Below are positions 1-7,647 of a stretch of DNA of 39,576 nt, piece by piece. The notes beneath the pieces were generated by a model. It was not told the DNA's origin. It worked only from the letters and a program-made list of their open reading frames with translations, and searched no databases. The DNA is from Ovoidimarina sp039190895 (lineage in GTDB: Bacteria > Pseudomonadota > Alphaproteobacteria > Rhodobacterales > Rhodobacteraceae). A program made the position numbers and the translations under genes. Where the stretch lies: contig JBCCXY010000015.1 in assembly GCA_039190895.1 (NCBI GenBank), positions 1-39,576 of the forward strand. Direction: 5' to 3'. Each line of letters opens with the position of its first letter. The stretch's first letter is position 1.

Positions 1-2
1 CG

Positions 3-776
3 GGGATCGACGGTGTCGCCAAGCTGTACCTCGATGGCGAGAAGATCGACGAGCAGGATGGCCTGACCGGGTATCAGACCCAAACCTTCGGGCATGACCT
101 GAACATCGGCGGCAAATTCGGAGGGTCCTTCACCGGGCTGATCGACAACTTCCAGTTCACCCGCGGCGCCATGACTGGCGAGGACGTTGCAGAGCTGCAT
201 GGCGGTCTGATGGGGACGGTACTGGACAACCCCGATCCGCAGGATGACGTCGAGGAGCCGATCATTGTCGGCGACGAACCCGAAGAAATCGAGGATCCCG
301 TATTCACCCCCGAAGAAGACCCCACCGAGGAGCCGGCGCCGGAACCTGCCCCCGAGCCCGAACCTGAGCCGGAGCCGGAGCCCGAACCCGAGCCTGAACC
401 GATCGTCGTGGGTCGCGACCCCGAGCCGGAACCCGCGCCGGCGCCGGAACCCGAACCCGAGCCGGAACCAGAGCCAGTGTCGGAGGCCCCCGCACCCGCG
501 CCCGTACCGGAGCCCGAACCAGCTGATGAGGACACCGGAGACAGCGAGCCCGACGAGGCGTCGTTCATCGTTCGCATCCTGCAACTGATCTTCGGGTTTG
601 GGTCGCGCCAGGATCAGCAGTCCGAACTGGGGCAGATGCTGACCGACTCGAGCAACATGGAACGGCTCGAACTGGGGCGGTCGCTGCTGCGGGGCGAGGC
701 CGACCTCGACACCCTCATCCCGATGCTGGACGTGCCGGACAACGGCGAGGACGACGACTGGGACATGGCCGCCTGA
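3..776 (+). CDS. LamG-domain surface protein with Glu-Pro repeat, C-terminal part (5' end outside window)
   Basis: The reading frame is open from the first bases, so the start lies upstream. The first ~55 residues (KLYLDGEKIDE, LNIGGKFGGSFTGLIDNFQF, TRGAMTGEDVAELHGG) look like the last strands of a LamG/concanavalin-A-like domain, a carbohydrate- or protein-binding fold common in secreted bacterial proteins. An acidic linker follows, then long (Glu-Pro)n tracts, then a ~70-residue tail (FIVRILQLIFGFGSR ... DDDWDMAA) with one short hydrophobic stretch and a very acidic end. The motif PI[IV]VG[DR][ED]P occurs twice and brackets the first repeat block. There is no PEP-CTERM or VPLPA-type sorting tail, so this part gives no sign of being an exosortase substrate. 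The likely role is an extracellular or surface binding protein; the export signal would be in the missing N-terminus. Confidence 0.75.
   Translation, partial: GIDGVAKLYLDGEKIDEQDGLTGYQTQTFGHDLNIGGKFGGSFTGLIDNFQFTRGAMTGEDVAELHGGLMGTVLDNPDPQDDVEEPIIVGDEPEEIEDPVFTPEEDPTEEPAPEPAPEPEPEPEPEPEPEPEPIVVGRDPEPEPAPAPEPEPEPEPEPVSEAPAPAPVPEPEPADEDTGDSEPDEASFIVRILQLIFGFGSRQDQQSELGQMLTDSSNMERLELGRSLLRGEADLDTLIPMLDVPDNGEDDDWDMAA
330..522 (+). repeat. Glu-Pro hexanucleotide repeat (GARCCN)n within the LamG protein
   Basis: The DNA is a degenerate 6-bp repeat (gag/gaa + ccN) encoding Glu-Pro or Ala-Pro dipeptides. It forms two main blocks separated by an Ile-Val-Val-Gly-Arg-Asp spacer, followed by a third Ala-Pro-rich block. 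The repeat gives an extended, stiff, negatively charged linker. The same DNA produces long Gly/Ser-rich and Arg/Pro-rich shadow frames that are not genes. The repeat is likely to vary in length by slippage (inference). Confidence 0.85.
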
Positions 777-805
777 TCCGACGGGCGTACCAGAGCAGCA
801 ATTCA

Positions 806-835
806 ACGGGCGGTCTCATGACCGCCCGTTTTTTT
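806..835 (+). terminator. Rho-independent terminator after the LamG gene
   Basis: A perfect 10-bp stem (ACGGGCGGTC / GACCGCCCGT) with a 4-base TCAT loop is followed directly by seven T residues. It lies 30 bases after the LamG stop codon and just beyond the stop of the convergent polymerase gene. On the opposite strand the hairpin has no T tract, so it mainly serves the plus-strand gene. Confidence 0.93.
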
Positions 836-836
836 G

Positions 837-2216
837 TTAGGTCGAGCGGGTCTCGCGCGTGGGAAAACGGGAATATCGCGTTCGCCGCTCCGCCGTGTCT
901 TCGGCGGTGTCATCCACGGCCTCGTCGGCGCCATCTTCGTAATCCAGAAACCAGATCGCGCTGCCCAGGAAGAAGAAGCACAGGGCAAGCGGCGCCTCCC
1001 AATAATGCACCATCCATCCCGCCATGAAGAAGCCGACGAACCCGATCAGCCAGCCCATGCGATATTCACGGATCCGCTCGTCGGCGATCTTCTTGCGAAT
1101 GAGTTGCCAGACGATCAGGAGCGCGGCGCCCAGGTGCCCGATGCCGGCAATCAACCCATAGCTCATCGCATAGAGGAGCCAGAACATATCGAAACTGTCG
1201 GTCATGAAGCTGTAGCGTTGCCACTCGCCGCCCAGCCCTGTTCCGAAAAGCGGATTGCTGAAGATGTTCACCCAGCCCCACTCCCAGATGTAGACCCTGT
1301 TCATGGCGGTGTGTGTGTTCAACGCAAGATAACTGATCGCGACCACGATCGGGGTGCGATTCGAGAGCAGATCGATGGCGACATACGCGACCGCGGCCAG
1401 TCCCAGAAAGATCCACCAACGCGCCTTGATGGGGCGGAAGATCGCCTCCCACAGGACCATTCCTATTTGCACGGTCAATGCCGAGATCGGCCCAGACGAC
1501 ACAGACAGAAACCCGGTCAGGAACGCGATACCCGTCAGCGACGTGCGGGTCACGAACCCCTTTCTGTACCCGACCACAAAGCAACCGAGCGCCAGAGCCG
1601 GGGTCAGGAAGACCCCGCTGAGGATCGGGTGATCGAACGGGCCCTGAAACCGGTCGAGCCCAAGACGGGCCTCCATGTTCACGTCGAACGGAACTCGTCC
1701 GAGGTTTGCCCAGATCGAGCGGTACAGATTGTGCCCGGTCAGCCCCTCGTACAGGGCGAAGGGAAACAGGAAAACACCGACGCAGAACAGCAGGATTGCC
1801 ATCTGGCGGAACGACCTCGCATCGCGGATGAACACGCGCCCCAGAAGGTACGTGCCGAGATGCTCAAGGGTCAGGATGCCCACCGGCTCGATCGCCTCAC
1901 CCATGCCCTTGTGATAGATCGTCGAGATGATCATCCATGTGACCATCAGGCAAATCAGCCCGTCCGCCCAGCGAAGCGGCCCGGCCTTTCCCGAAATCCA
2001 CATGATGAAGGACGGGACGAACATCGCCAGCAGGGCGATCCGGTAGGTCGAAAGGGTGATCGACCCGAGGGAAAAGATCAGTGGAATGATCAGGCTGATC
2101 ACAAAGATCTTGACGAATATCGGCAGCTTCTTTTCGGCGCTGGTCGCGCTGCCGATTGCCGGACGGGCCGCTACGCCACGGCGCGCACGCACTGCGCTAT
2201 GTTGAACGTCTGCCAT
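837..2216 (-). CDS. O-antigen ligase / Wzy-type exopolysaccharide polymerase, membrane protein
   Basis: A 459-residue integral membrane protein with about ten hydrophobic segments spread between residues ~30 and ~435, and a charged, acidic, Arg-rich C-terminal tail. Near residues 303-335 it has NRVYIWEWGWVNIFSNPLFGTG, the pattern of the Wzy_C/O-antigen ligase family (R...W..G...I...P..G.G), which lies in the periplasmic loop used for glycan transfer. The family joins or polymerises lipid-linked glycans on the periplasmic side of the inner membrane. The upstream region is divergent from the PssD-like gene. A second protein of this family is encoded at 27892-29205, so the two probably serve different polymers. 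Polymerase versus ligase cannot be told from sequence alone. Confidence 0.82.
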   Translation of the reverse strand: MADVQHSAVRARRGVAARPAIGSATSAEKKLPIFVKIFVISLIIPLIFSLGSITLSTYRIALLAMFVPSFIMWISGKAGPLRWADGLICLMVTWMIISTIYHKGMGEAIEPVGILTLEHLGTYLLGRVFIRDARSFRQMAILLFCVGVFLFPFALYEGLTGHNLYRSIWANLGRVPFDVNMEARLGLDRFQGPFDHPILSGVFLTPALALGCFVVGYRKGFVTRTSLTGIAFLTGFLSVSSGPISALTVQIGMVLWEAIFRPIKARWWIFLGLAAVAYVAIDLLSNRTPIVVAISYLALNTHTAMNRVYIWEWGWVNIFSNPLFGTGLGGEWQRYSFMTDSFDMFWLLYAMSYGLIAGIGHLGAALLIVWQLIRKKIADERIREYRMGWLIGFVGFFMAGWMVHYWEAPLALCFFFLGSAIWFLDYEDGADEAVDDTAEDTAERRTRYSRFPTRETRST

Positions 2217-2493
2217 TGTCGATCACACACATGTGCCGCGAGACTATTGCTCGCTCTAGCCTGCCGAGGTTTCTTGGTCGTTACCCATTGGCTTGGCACG
2301 AAACGCGGGCTTAGGGAAGCGCCCGGCCGCCAAATCGGCGTGAGGTCGGGGTGCGCGCGCTGAAATCTCGAAACAATTCGGTGGCTCGTCATCGACTGTG
2401 AGCCAAACCGGTTCCTGCCAATTGACAAGCCCCGATACGGGCGACATCTACTCGCGCGTGCGGGCCGCCATCGGGCGGCTCCCGTCCCTTACC

Positions 2494-2499
2494 GGAGGG
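2494..2499 (+). promoter_or_regulatory. Ribosome binding site that selects the GTG start of the PssD-like gene
   Basis: The sequence GGAGGG sits six bases before GTG 2506. The alternative in-frame GTG at 2398 has no such site and would add 36 residues with no family resemblance, so 2506 is preferred. Confidence 0.7.
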
Positions 2500-2505
2500 T
2501 CCCCC

Positions 2506-2988
2506 GTGGACGACGCCCCCAAGGTCCTCGCCATCGCCTCAGGCGGTGGCCACTTCGTGCAGTTGCTTCGACTGATGCCGGCATTCGAGGGCACCCGGCT
2601 GACGGTCGCAACGACGCATGCGGCCAACCGGCCCGAGGTTGACGCCCTTGCCGCGACCCTTGGCTTTCCGCGACCGGACTTCAAGACGGTGACGGAAGCC
2701 AACCGCTGGCAAAAGCTCAAGCTCATAAAGGCGGTGTTCGATGTCGCCCGGCTCATCACTGCGCTTCGCCCCGATGTGATCGTGACAACCGGGGCCGCGC
2801 CCGGCTATCTCGCCATCCGCCTTGGTCGCCTGTTCGGGGCGCGGACCATCTGGCTCGACAGCATCGCCAATGCCGAAGAGCTGTCGCTTTCGGGCAAGAA
2901 GGCCGGTGACATCGCCGATCTCTGGCTGACGCAGTGGGAGCATCTGTCAACCGACACCGGCCCGAAATACCGGGGGTCGGTGGTATGA
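2506..2988 (+). CDS. Alg14/PssD-like glycosyltransferase subunit (membrane-anchoring half)
   Basis: About 160 residues. The N-terminal SGGGHFVQLLRL loop and the later DVIVTTGAAPGYLAIRLGRLFGARTIWLDSIAN match the Alg14/PssD/Cps14F family, the acceptor- and membrane-binding half of a split GT-B (GT28-like) enzyme. It needs the Alg13-like partner encoded immediately downstream, and the two genes overlap in an ATGA. In rhizobia the pair transfers glucuronic acid, and in streptococci galactose. UDP-glucose dehydrogenase is encoded in the same locus, so glucuronate is the more likely sugar here (inference). The start was chosen at GTG 2506 because of the adjacent Shine-Dalgarno sequence. Confidence 0.85.
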   Translation: MDDAPKVLAIASGGGHFVQLLRLMPAFEGTRLTVATTHAANRPEVDALAATLGFPRPDFKTVTEANRWQKLKLIKAVFDVARLITALRPDVIVTTGAAPGYLAIRLGRLFGARTIWLDSIANAEELSLSGKKAGDIADLWLTQWEHLSTDTGPKYRGSVV

Positions 2989-3476
2989 TCTTCCTGACGC
3001 TTGGCTCGCACCAGCCCTTTGACCGGCTGGTCGAGGCATTGGATCACTGGGCCACGGACCGTGATGTCGGAAACAGGATTTTCGGGCAGATAACACCTCA
3101 TGCGACCTACAAGCCGAAGGCGTTCGAGCATCGTGATCTGCTCGATCCGTCGGAATACCGGGAGCGCTGCAAGGACGCGACCTTCATCGTCTCGCATGCG
3201 GGCATGGGAACGATCATCACCGCGCTGACCTACCGGACGCCTGCCGTGATGATGGCGCGGCGCGCGCATCTCGGCGAGATGCGGAACGATCACCAGGTCG
3301 CCACGGCCGAGCGCTTTGCCTCCCGGCAGGAGTTGCGCTTTATCATGGAGGCGCCCGAATTGGGTCCGATCTGCGATGACCTTCTCGCGAATGCGGACCG
3401 ACCCGACGGCGATGGCATTGCGCCCTTTGCCGAGGATCAGCTGATCGGCACGGTGCGCGACTTTATCTTCAGGTAA
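2985..3476 (+). CDS. Alg13/PssE-like glycosyltransferase subunit (catalytic, nucleotide-sugar binding half)
   Basis: 163 residues. MIFLTLGSHQPFDRLVEAL at the start and SHAGMGTIITALTYRTPAVMMARR near residues 70-88 are the signature of the Alg13/PssE/Cps14G family. This is the C-terminal GT28-type half that binds the nucleotide sugar. It works as a heterodimer with the product of the preceding gene at the cytoplasmic face of the inner membrane. ATG 2985 overlaps the upstream stop (ATGA), indicating translational coupling. A longer frame starting at 2934 would read back into the upstream gene and is not supported. Confidence 0.87.
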   Translation: MIFLTLGSHQPFDRLVEALDHWATDRDVGNRIFGQITPHATYKPKAFEHRDLLDPSEYRERCKDATFIVSHAGMGTIITALTYRTPAVMMARRAHLGEMRNDHQVATAERFASRQELRFIMEAPELGPICDDLLANADRPDGDGIAPFAEDQLIGTVRDFIFR

Positions 3477-3488
3477 TTCGGGCGCGAA

Positions 3489-4346
3489 CTATGCCCGCCC
3501 GGTCACCGCCTGGCCCAGCATCACACCGGTGCGAAACAGGCGCTGGCGAAATAGGGTGAAGACGGCCCGAAGTTTCTCGCCCGAGCTCAGATCAGGGTGC
3601 CGCAAGACGCGCGGTGTATGCGCCACGGCGCTGGGCGGCAGCAGAAGCGCCCGCAGCGCATATCGAAGGCGCGCCTCCTTGCCCCAGAGCAGAAAATCCT
3701 CTGACGCCAACCGCCGCCACTTGTGGCGCAGGGCGGGCCAATCCCGGCGGGAGGGGTGACTACACACGAAGTCGTCGGCGAACCCGAGGCGAAAACCGGT
3801 TCGCGCGGCCCGACGACTCCACTCCTTGTCTTCCGCCACCGCTGCCCGAAACCCGCCGGTTTTCTCGAAAGCGGATTTCGCCAGAACAAGGTTTCCGGCA
3901 CCGAGGAAGGCCTCCTCCTCCAGATACCGCTTCATCTTGAAGGCAAACACCGTCTCGAACGCCTCTGCGCCCGAGCAGGGCGCCGGTGTTTCGTGAAACA
4001 CCCCGACCGGACCGCCGATGATCGCACCTTCGTCGGCTGCCGCCTTGCCCCTGGCCACCCAGTCGTCCGCCGGGAGGCAATCGCTGTCGATGAACATCAG
4101 CCATTTGCCACGCGCGGCCTCCACGCCCTTGTTGCGCGCCGGACCGGCCCCCTTTTCGGTCTCGACCGCAATTATCACTCCGGGCCAGCGCGCCCGGATC
4201 GGATCAAGACTGTCGGTGGAGTTGTTGTCGGCCACGATGACCTCAACATCCTCGGTCGCTTGGGGCATCAAAGCCTCAAGGCACCGCGTCAGACGGGAAA
4301 CGTCGTTGTAGTGCGGGATGACCACGGAATAGTCGGGCGCCGACAT
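3489..4346 (-). CDS. GT2 family glycosyltransferase
   Basis: 285 residues with a GT-A fold pattern: YSVVIPHYND at the start, VIVADNNSTDS near residue 40, GAGPARNKGVEAARGKWLMFIDSDCLP containing the DSD metal-binding triad near residue 88, and AEDKEWSRRAARTGF with the ED catalytic-base region. It is predicted to be a cytoplasmic, inverting, UDP-sugar-dependent transferase adding one residue to a lipid-linked oligosaccharide. It sits four bases after the stop of the other GT2 gene on the same strand, so the two form an operon. Donor and acceptor are unknown. Confidence 0.85.
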   Translation of the reverse strand: MSAPDYSVVIPHYNDVSRLTRCLEALMPQATEDVEVIVADNNSTDSLDPIRARWPGVIIAVETEKGAGPARNKGVEAARGKWLMFIDSDCLPADDWVARGKAAADEGAIIGGPVGVFHETPAPCSGAEAFETVFAFKMKRYLEEEAFLGAGNLVLAKSAFEKTGGFRAAVAEDKEWSRRAARTGFRLGFADDFVCSHPSRRDWPALRHKWRRLASEDFLLWGKEARLRYALRALLLPPSAVAHTPRVLRHPDLSSGEKLRAVFTLFRQRLFRTGVMLGQAVTGRA

Positions 4347-4350
4347 TGGC

Positions 4351-5376
4351 TTAACTTTCGGCCCCGCGCATCGTCGTCCGCGCCGGGCGGCTCTCGGACC
4401 CGAAGCCGTTGCGCCATTCGGCGCGACGTCGCCAGATGTCCGCCCATGTCTTCGACCGCCGTGCCTGTTCTTCGCTCGACCGAAGCCGGGCCAGAACGGC
4501 TGTCGCGACCCGGCGGGTCAGAGGCCATGCCTGCAAAAGCGCGATCCCGGCGGCCCGCGTGGCCGGATGGAAATGCCTGTGAATGAGTTCGGACTTCGCG
4601 CGCAGCACGCGCACCATGCGGTCGGATTCCACGTTCTCGCTGGCGCGTCCGTAGTGGACGATGGTGGCCTCGGGGCTGATCCGAGGGCGCATGCCTTGCG
4701 CCGCTGCCCGTTGGCACAGGTCCGCCTCCTCACCGTACATGACGAAGGCCGGGTCAAAGCCACCCAGTCGCAGCCAATCCTGTCGCCGCATCATGAAGAG
4801 GCAGCCCGTCACGATGTCGACGTCGCGCTCGGTGCTGCGATCCCATCCCCCGTACTGCTCGGGGTTGAATATCTCCGATTTCGGGAAGACACCGGTCAGG
4901 CCCGACACCCGGCAGAATGTCGACCAAAGCGATTGCTTTCGCCAGCAGGAATAGGGGTTGAGCGTGCCGTCGCCATTCGTCGTCCGCCCGCCCCAGATCC
5001 CTGCCTCGGGTGTCCGTTTCGCGAACGCCAGCAGATTGTCGAGCGCCCGGTCCTTCACCAGGGTGTCAGGGTTCAGCAGTAGCACCCATGGGGCGCTTGA
5101 CCGGGGAATGGCGATGTCATGCGCCGGGGCAAAGCCGTGGTTCTTGTCCTCGGCGATAAGCGTCAGGTTCGGATACGCCGCCGGCGGGAACGCCGCCCGG
5201 ATCGCCTCCGCCGACCCGTCGGTCGAAGCGTTGTCGACGACGACCAGTTCGAACGGGGTCTCGGTCTCGGCATAGACCGATTGCAGGCACTCGACCGTCA
5301 TCTCTCGGGTGTTGTAGCTGATCACGATAATCGCAAGTTCGGGTGCCGGTGTCGGGGACGCGGGGGAAACTGTCAT
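4351..5376 (-). CDS. GT2 family glycosyltransferase, rhamnosyltransferase-like
   Basis: 341 residues. LAIIVISYNTREMTVECLQSV, VVVDNASTDGSAEAIR, a NPDT metal-binding motif near residue 100 and YGEEADLCQRAAAQGMR are typical of the WbbL/rhamnosyltransferase-like branch of GT2. The catalytic domain is followed by a basic C-terminal region of ~70 residues. It is the first gene of a two-gene minus-strand operon with the GT2 gene at 3489-4346. It is divergent from the asparagine-synthetase-like gene, with ~237 bases between the starts that must hold promoters for both. The sugar specificity (rhamnose or other deoxyhexose) is only a guess from family resemblance. Confidence 0.83.
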   Translation of the reverse strand: MTVSPASPTPAPELAIIVISYNTREMTVECLQSVYAETETPFELVVVDNASTDGSAEAIRAAFPPAAYPNLTLIAEDKNHGFAPAHDIAIPRSSAPWVLLLNPDTLVKDRALDNLLAFAKRTPEAGIWGGRTTNGDGTLNPYSCWRKQSLWSTFCRVSGLTGVFPKSEIFNPEQYGGWDRSTERDVDIVTGCLFMMRRQDWLRLGGFDPAFVMYGEEADLCQRAAAQGMRPRISPEATIVHYGRASENVESDRMVRVLRAKSELIHRHFHPATRAAGIALLQAWPLTRRVATAVLARLRSSEEQARRSKTWADIWRRRAEWRNGFGSESRPARTTMRGAES

Positions 5377-5613
5377 GGCAGCTCTGTCATCGGTTGGGCT
5401 TTCGTCAGCGGGTCGTTTAGCTCATCACCCCGGACAAAGCACTGGCTTTGTTGCCTTTGGGGAGATTCCATGGCGGCGCGCGCGGGGTGCGTCCACGGCG
5501 CTTCCACACTGTTGCCAATTTCGAAACGCCCGGAGACGACGTGTCGCTTCCGGGTTGAACGAAAGCGGGTTATCGACCATGCCACCCCCGACGCGGAAAA
5601 GAGCGATACAGTC

Positions 5614-6978
5614 GTGACACGCACCCCCCTTCCTGACTGGCAATACCGTGTGAGCTTGACCGATAGCGGCCCTGTGGTCGAGGTCGGCCCCGGCCTGCGC
5701 CGCATCGGGCTGACCGGCGGGGGCGAGGTCATCGGCTTCCCCATCGATCTCGCGGGCGGCGGGCTCCTCGCGGACGGGGCCACGCTTGACGTTGCCAATG
5801 TCGATGCCGTCTATGAGCGGTTGGCAGGGCGGTTCATTATCGTTGCGGACACCAAGTTGTATCTGGACGGCGGCGGACAGATCCCCTGTGTTTTCGACCC
5901 GGTGGCGAAGGTCGCGGGCGCCTCGCCGCACTCGCTCCTGGATGACGCCGCATACGGGGCGCGCTTTGACCAGGCGCTTTTCGACCGGATGGGGATCGAC
6001 GGGCACGGGTATCTCCCGGCGGGCCTGACCGCGCATGAGGGCATCGCGCGGCTTTTGCCCAACCATGTGCTCGACCTCGCCACGTTCACGACAAACCGTT
6101 GCTGGGGCGGTACGTCTGACGACGGCGACCCCGAGGCCGCGATCCAGACGATCATTGATGCTGTCCGCGCCCAGCTCGATTGCCTGCTGGCCGGTCCCGA
6201 CGCCCTCGTCCAGGCGCTGACCGCAGGGCGCGAAACGCGGATGCTGCTTGGCTGCGCCAAGCCCTATCTCGACCGCATGTCGCTCGTGACCGTCGGCGCG
6301 CCGACCGCCTCGGCCGATACCGTGATGGCCAGGCGTATCGCAGCAAAAGAGGGTCTGTCACACCGGTTTTTGCCCGTTCAGCGCGCCTCGCCGGAGGTGC
6401 GAGAGGCCTATCTCGCCCGCAACGGCCACACGATTGCAGACACCAACTCGTGGACGCACCCCTCCGTTCGCCCCCTGGCCGACGCCCACGTCTTTGTCGG
6501 CGGCTCCGGTGGCGAGACCGGACGAGGGTTTTTCTGGCGCAACGACGACCGGCCCGACACCGTGCTCACCGCTGTCGACATGGTGCGCCGCGCGAAACTG
6601 CCGGAAGAGGCGCGCCTCGTTGCCGCCTACCAGACCTGGCTCGACGGATTACCCGAGGTCGACAGCCTGCGCGCCCTCGACCTTGCTTATATCGAGCACC
6701 GGATGGGCCCTTGGGGCGGCGCGCAGTTCCCCTCCGACCCGACGCTGATCCGCTTTGCCCCGCTGGTCACCCGCCCGATCCTGCGCGCGATGCTAAGCCT
6801 GCCCGCCGACTGGAAGCGGACGGAACGGATGGCCGACGCCGTGATCGCCCGGACCTGGCCCGAACTGGCGGAGTACCCGTTCAATAGCCTCGGTGCCTTT
6901 CCGGATGCGATGCAAAAGCTGCGCCGCGCCGTGGCGCGCCCGGGCGCCGTCTTCCGCAAGCTGCGCGGGAGGATGTAG
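5614..6978 (+). CDS. Asparagine-synthetase-related protein with degenerate glutaminase domain
   Basis: About 454 residues from GTG 5614. The N-terminal ~160 residues resemble a class II glutamine amidotransferase fold (for example LAGRFIIVADTKLYLDGGGQIP) but begin without the Cys2 nucleophile, so glutamine hydrolysis is unlikely. The C-terminal part has a variant PP-loop, ALTAGRETRMLLG, where the family normally has SGGxDS, consistent with ATP binding and adenylation of a carboxylate. It is the first gene of a four-gene run; the next ATG follows its stop codon directly. The start is uncertain: ATG 5470 has a possible GGGGAG site but would add 48 residues of poor quality. No signal peptide or membrane segment is seen, so it is cytoplasmic. 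Substrate unknown. Confidence 0.72.
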   Translation: MTRTPLPDWQYRVSLTDSGPVVEVGPGLRRIGLTGGGEVIGFPIDLAGGGLLADGATLDVANVDAVYERLAGRFIIVADTKLYLDGGGQIPCVFDPVAKVAGASPHSLLDDAAYGARFDQALFDRMGIDGHGYLPAGLTAHEGIARLLPNHVLDLATFTTNRCWGGTSDDGDPEAAIQTIIDAVRAQLDCLLAGPDALVQALTAGRETRMLLGCAKPYLDRMSLVTVGAPTASADTVMARRIAAKEGLSHRFLPVQRASPEVREAYLARNGHTIADTNSWTHPSVRPLADAHVFVGGSGGETGRGFFWRNDDRPDTVLTAVDMVRRAKLPEEARLVAAYQTWLDGLPEVDSLRALDLAYIEHRMGPWGGAQFPSDPTLIRFAPLVTRPILRAMLSLPADWKRTERMADAVIARTWPELAEYPFNSLGAFPDAMQKLRRAVARPGAVFRKLRGRM

Positions 6979-7647
6979 ATGCGCACCGTGTACATCAACC
7001 TTCCTGGGATCGGCACGCCCGCGCGCGACCTGGAAGCGGGCGAAGCGCCCTACTGGATCAGCGAGGACTTCTACGTCGAAATCCTCGACCGGACGCTGGC
7101 GCTGAAAGGCCGTGTGGAGGCGCGCTTCACCTTTGACGATGGCAATGCCTCTGACATCCAGATCGGCGCCGAGGCGTTGAACCGCCGCGGCCTGAGCGCG
7201 ACGTTCTTTCCGCTGTCGGACCGGATTGATGCGGTCGGATCGCTTTCCGCTGCCGATATCCGCGCGTTGCGTGATGACGGGCACGGGATTGGCAATCACG
7301 GGGCGGCGCATGTCTCGTGGAAGCGTCTGGACAGTGCCCGTCAGGCGCGCGAATGGCGTGAGGCCCGCGCGGCCATTGCCGAGGCGTCCGGCGCCCCGGT
7401 CACCGAAGCGGCCATCCCCTTCGGCAGCTATGACGGGGCCGTCATCCGGGGGCTGAAGGCCGAGGGTTACGCGCGGGTCTATTCCTCCGACGGTGGCGCG
7501 GCGGCGCCCGGACACTACCCCACGCCCCGCACCTCGCCGCGCAATGACATGACGATGGATGACATCGAGAACCTTTTGCTCGGGCGTGAATCTCTCAAGA
7601 CGACGCTCCGCCGGTCGCTGGCTATGTCGGTGAAGCGGCGGGTTTGA
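6979..7647 (+). CDS. Short cytoplasmic polysaccharide deacetylase (NodB homology)
   Basis: 222 residues. RFTFDDGNASD near residue 50 supplies the Asp-Asp pair of NodB motif 1. GIGNHGAAHVSW near residue 110 supplies the HxxxH zinc ligands of motif 2. The family removes N- or O-acetyl groups from sugars in a metal-dependent reaction. There is no signal peptide or membrane anchor, so it should act on cytoplasmic sugar nucleotides or lipid-linked intermediates. Its ATG immediately follows the upstream stop, and its own stop overlaps the next start by one base (TGATG), so expression is tightly coupled. An exposed amine made here would be a natural acceptor for the flanking ATP-dependent ligase-like proteins (inference). 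Confidence 0.83.
   Translation: MRTVYINLPGIGTPARDLEAGEAPYWISEDFYVEILDRTLALKGRVEARFTFDDGNASDIQIGAEALNRRGLSATFFPLSDRIDAVGSLSAADIRALRDDGHGIGNHGAAHVSWKRLDSARQAREWREARAAIAEASGAPVTEAAIPFGSYDGAVIRGLKAEGYARVYSSDGGAAAPGHYPTPRTSPRNDMTMDDIENLLLGRESLKTTLRRSLAMSVKRRV

Noticed and set aside
74..577. Gly/Ser-rich 167-residue minus-strand frame and similar Arg/Pro-rich frames
   Set aside because: They are shadows of the GARCCN repeat coding for Glu-Pro in the LamG protein and have no other support.
834..2363. 509-residue plus-strand frame
   Set aside because: It is antisense to the membrane polymerase, is rich in Arg/Asp/His/Gln with no domain pattern, and begins inside the terminator region.
5119..5613. 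N-terminal extension of the asparagine-synthetase-like gene
   Set aside because: The extension is antisense to the GT2 gene at 4351-5376 or made of unlikely intergenic sequence, and the family resemblance begins only after GTG 5614.
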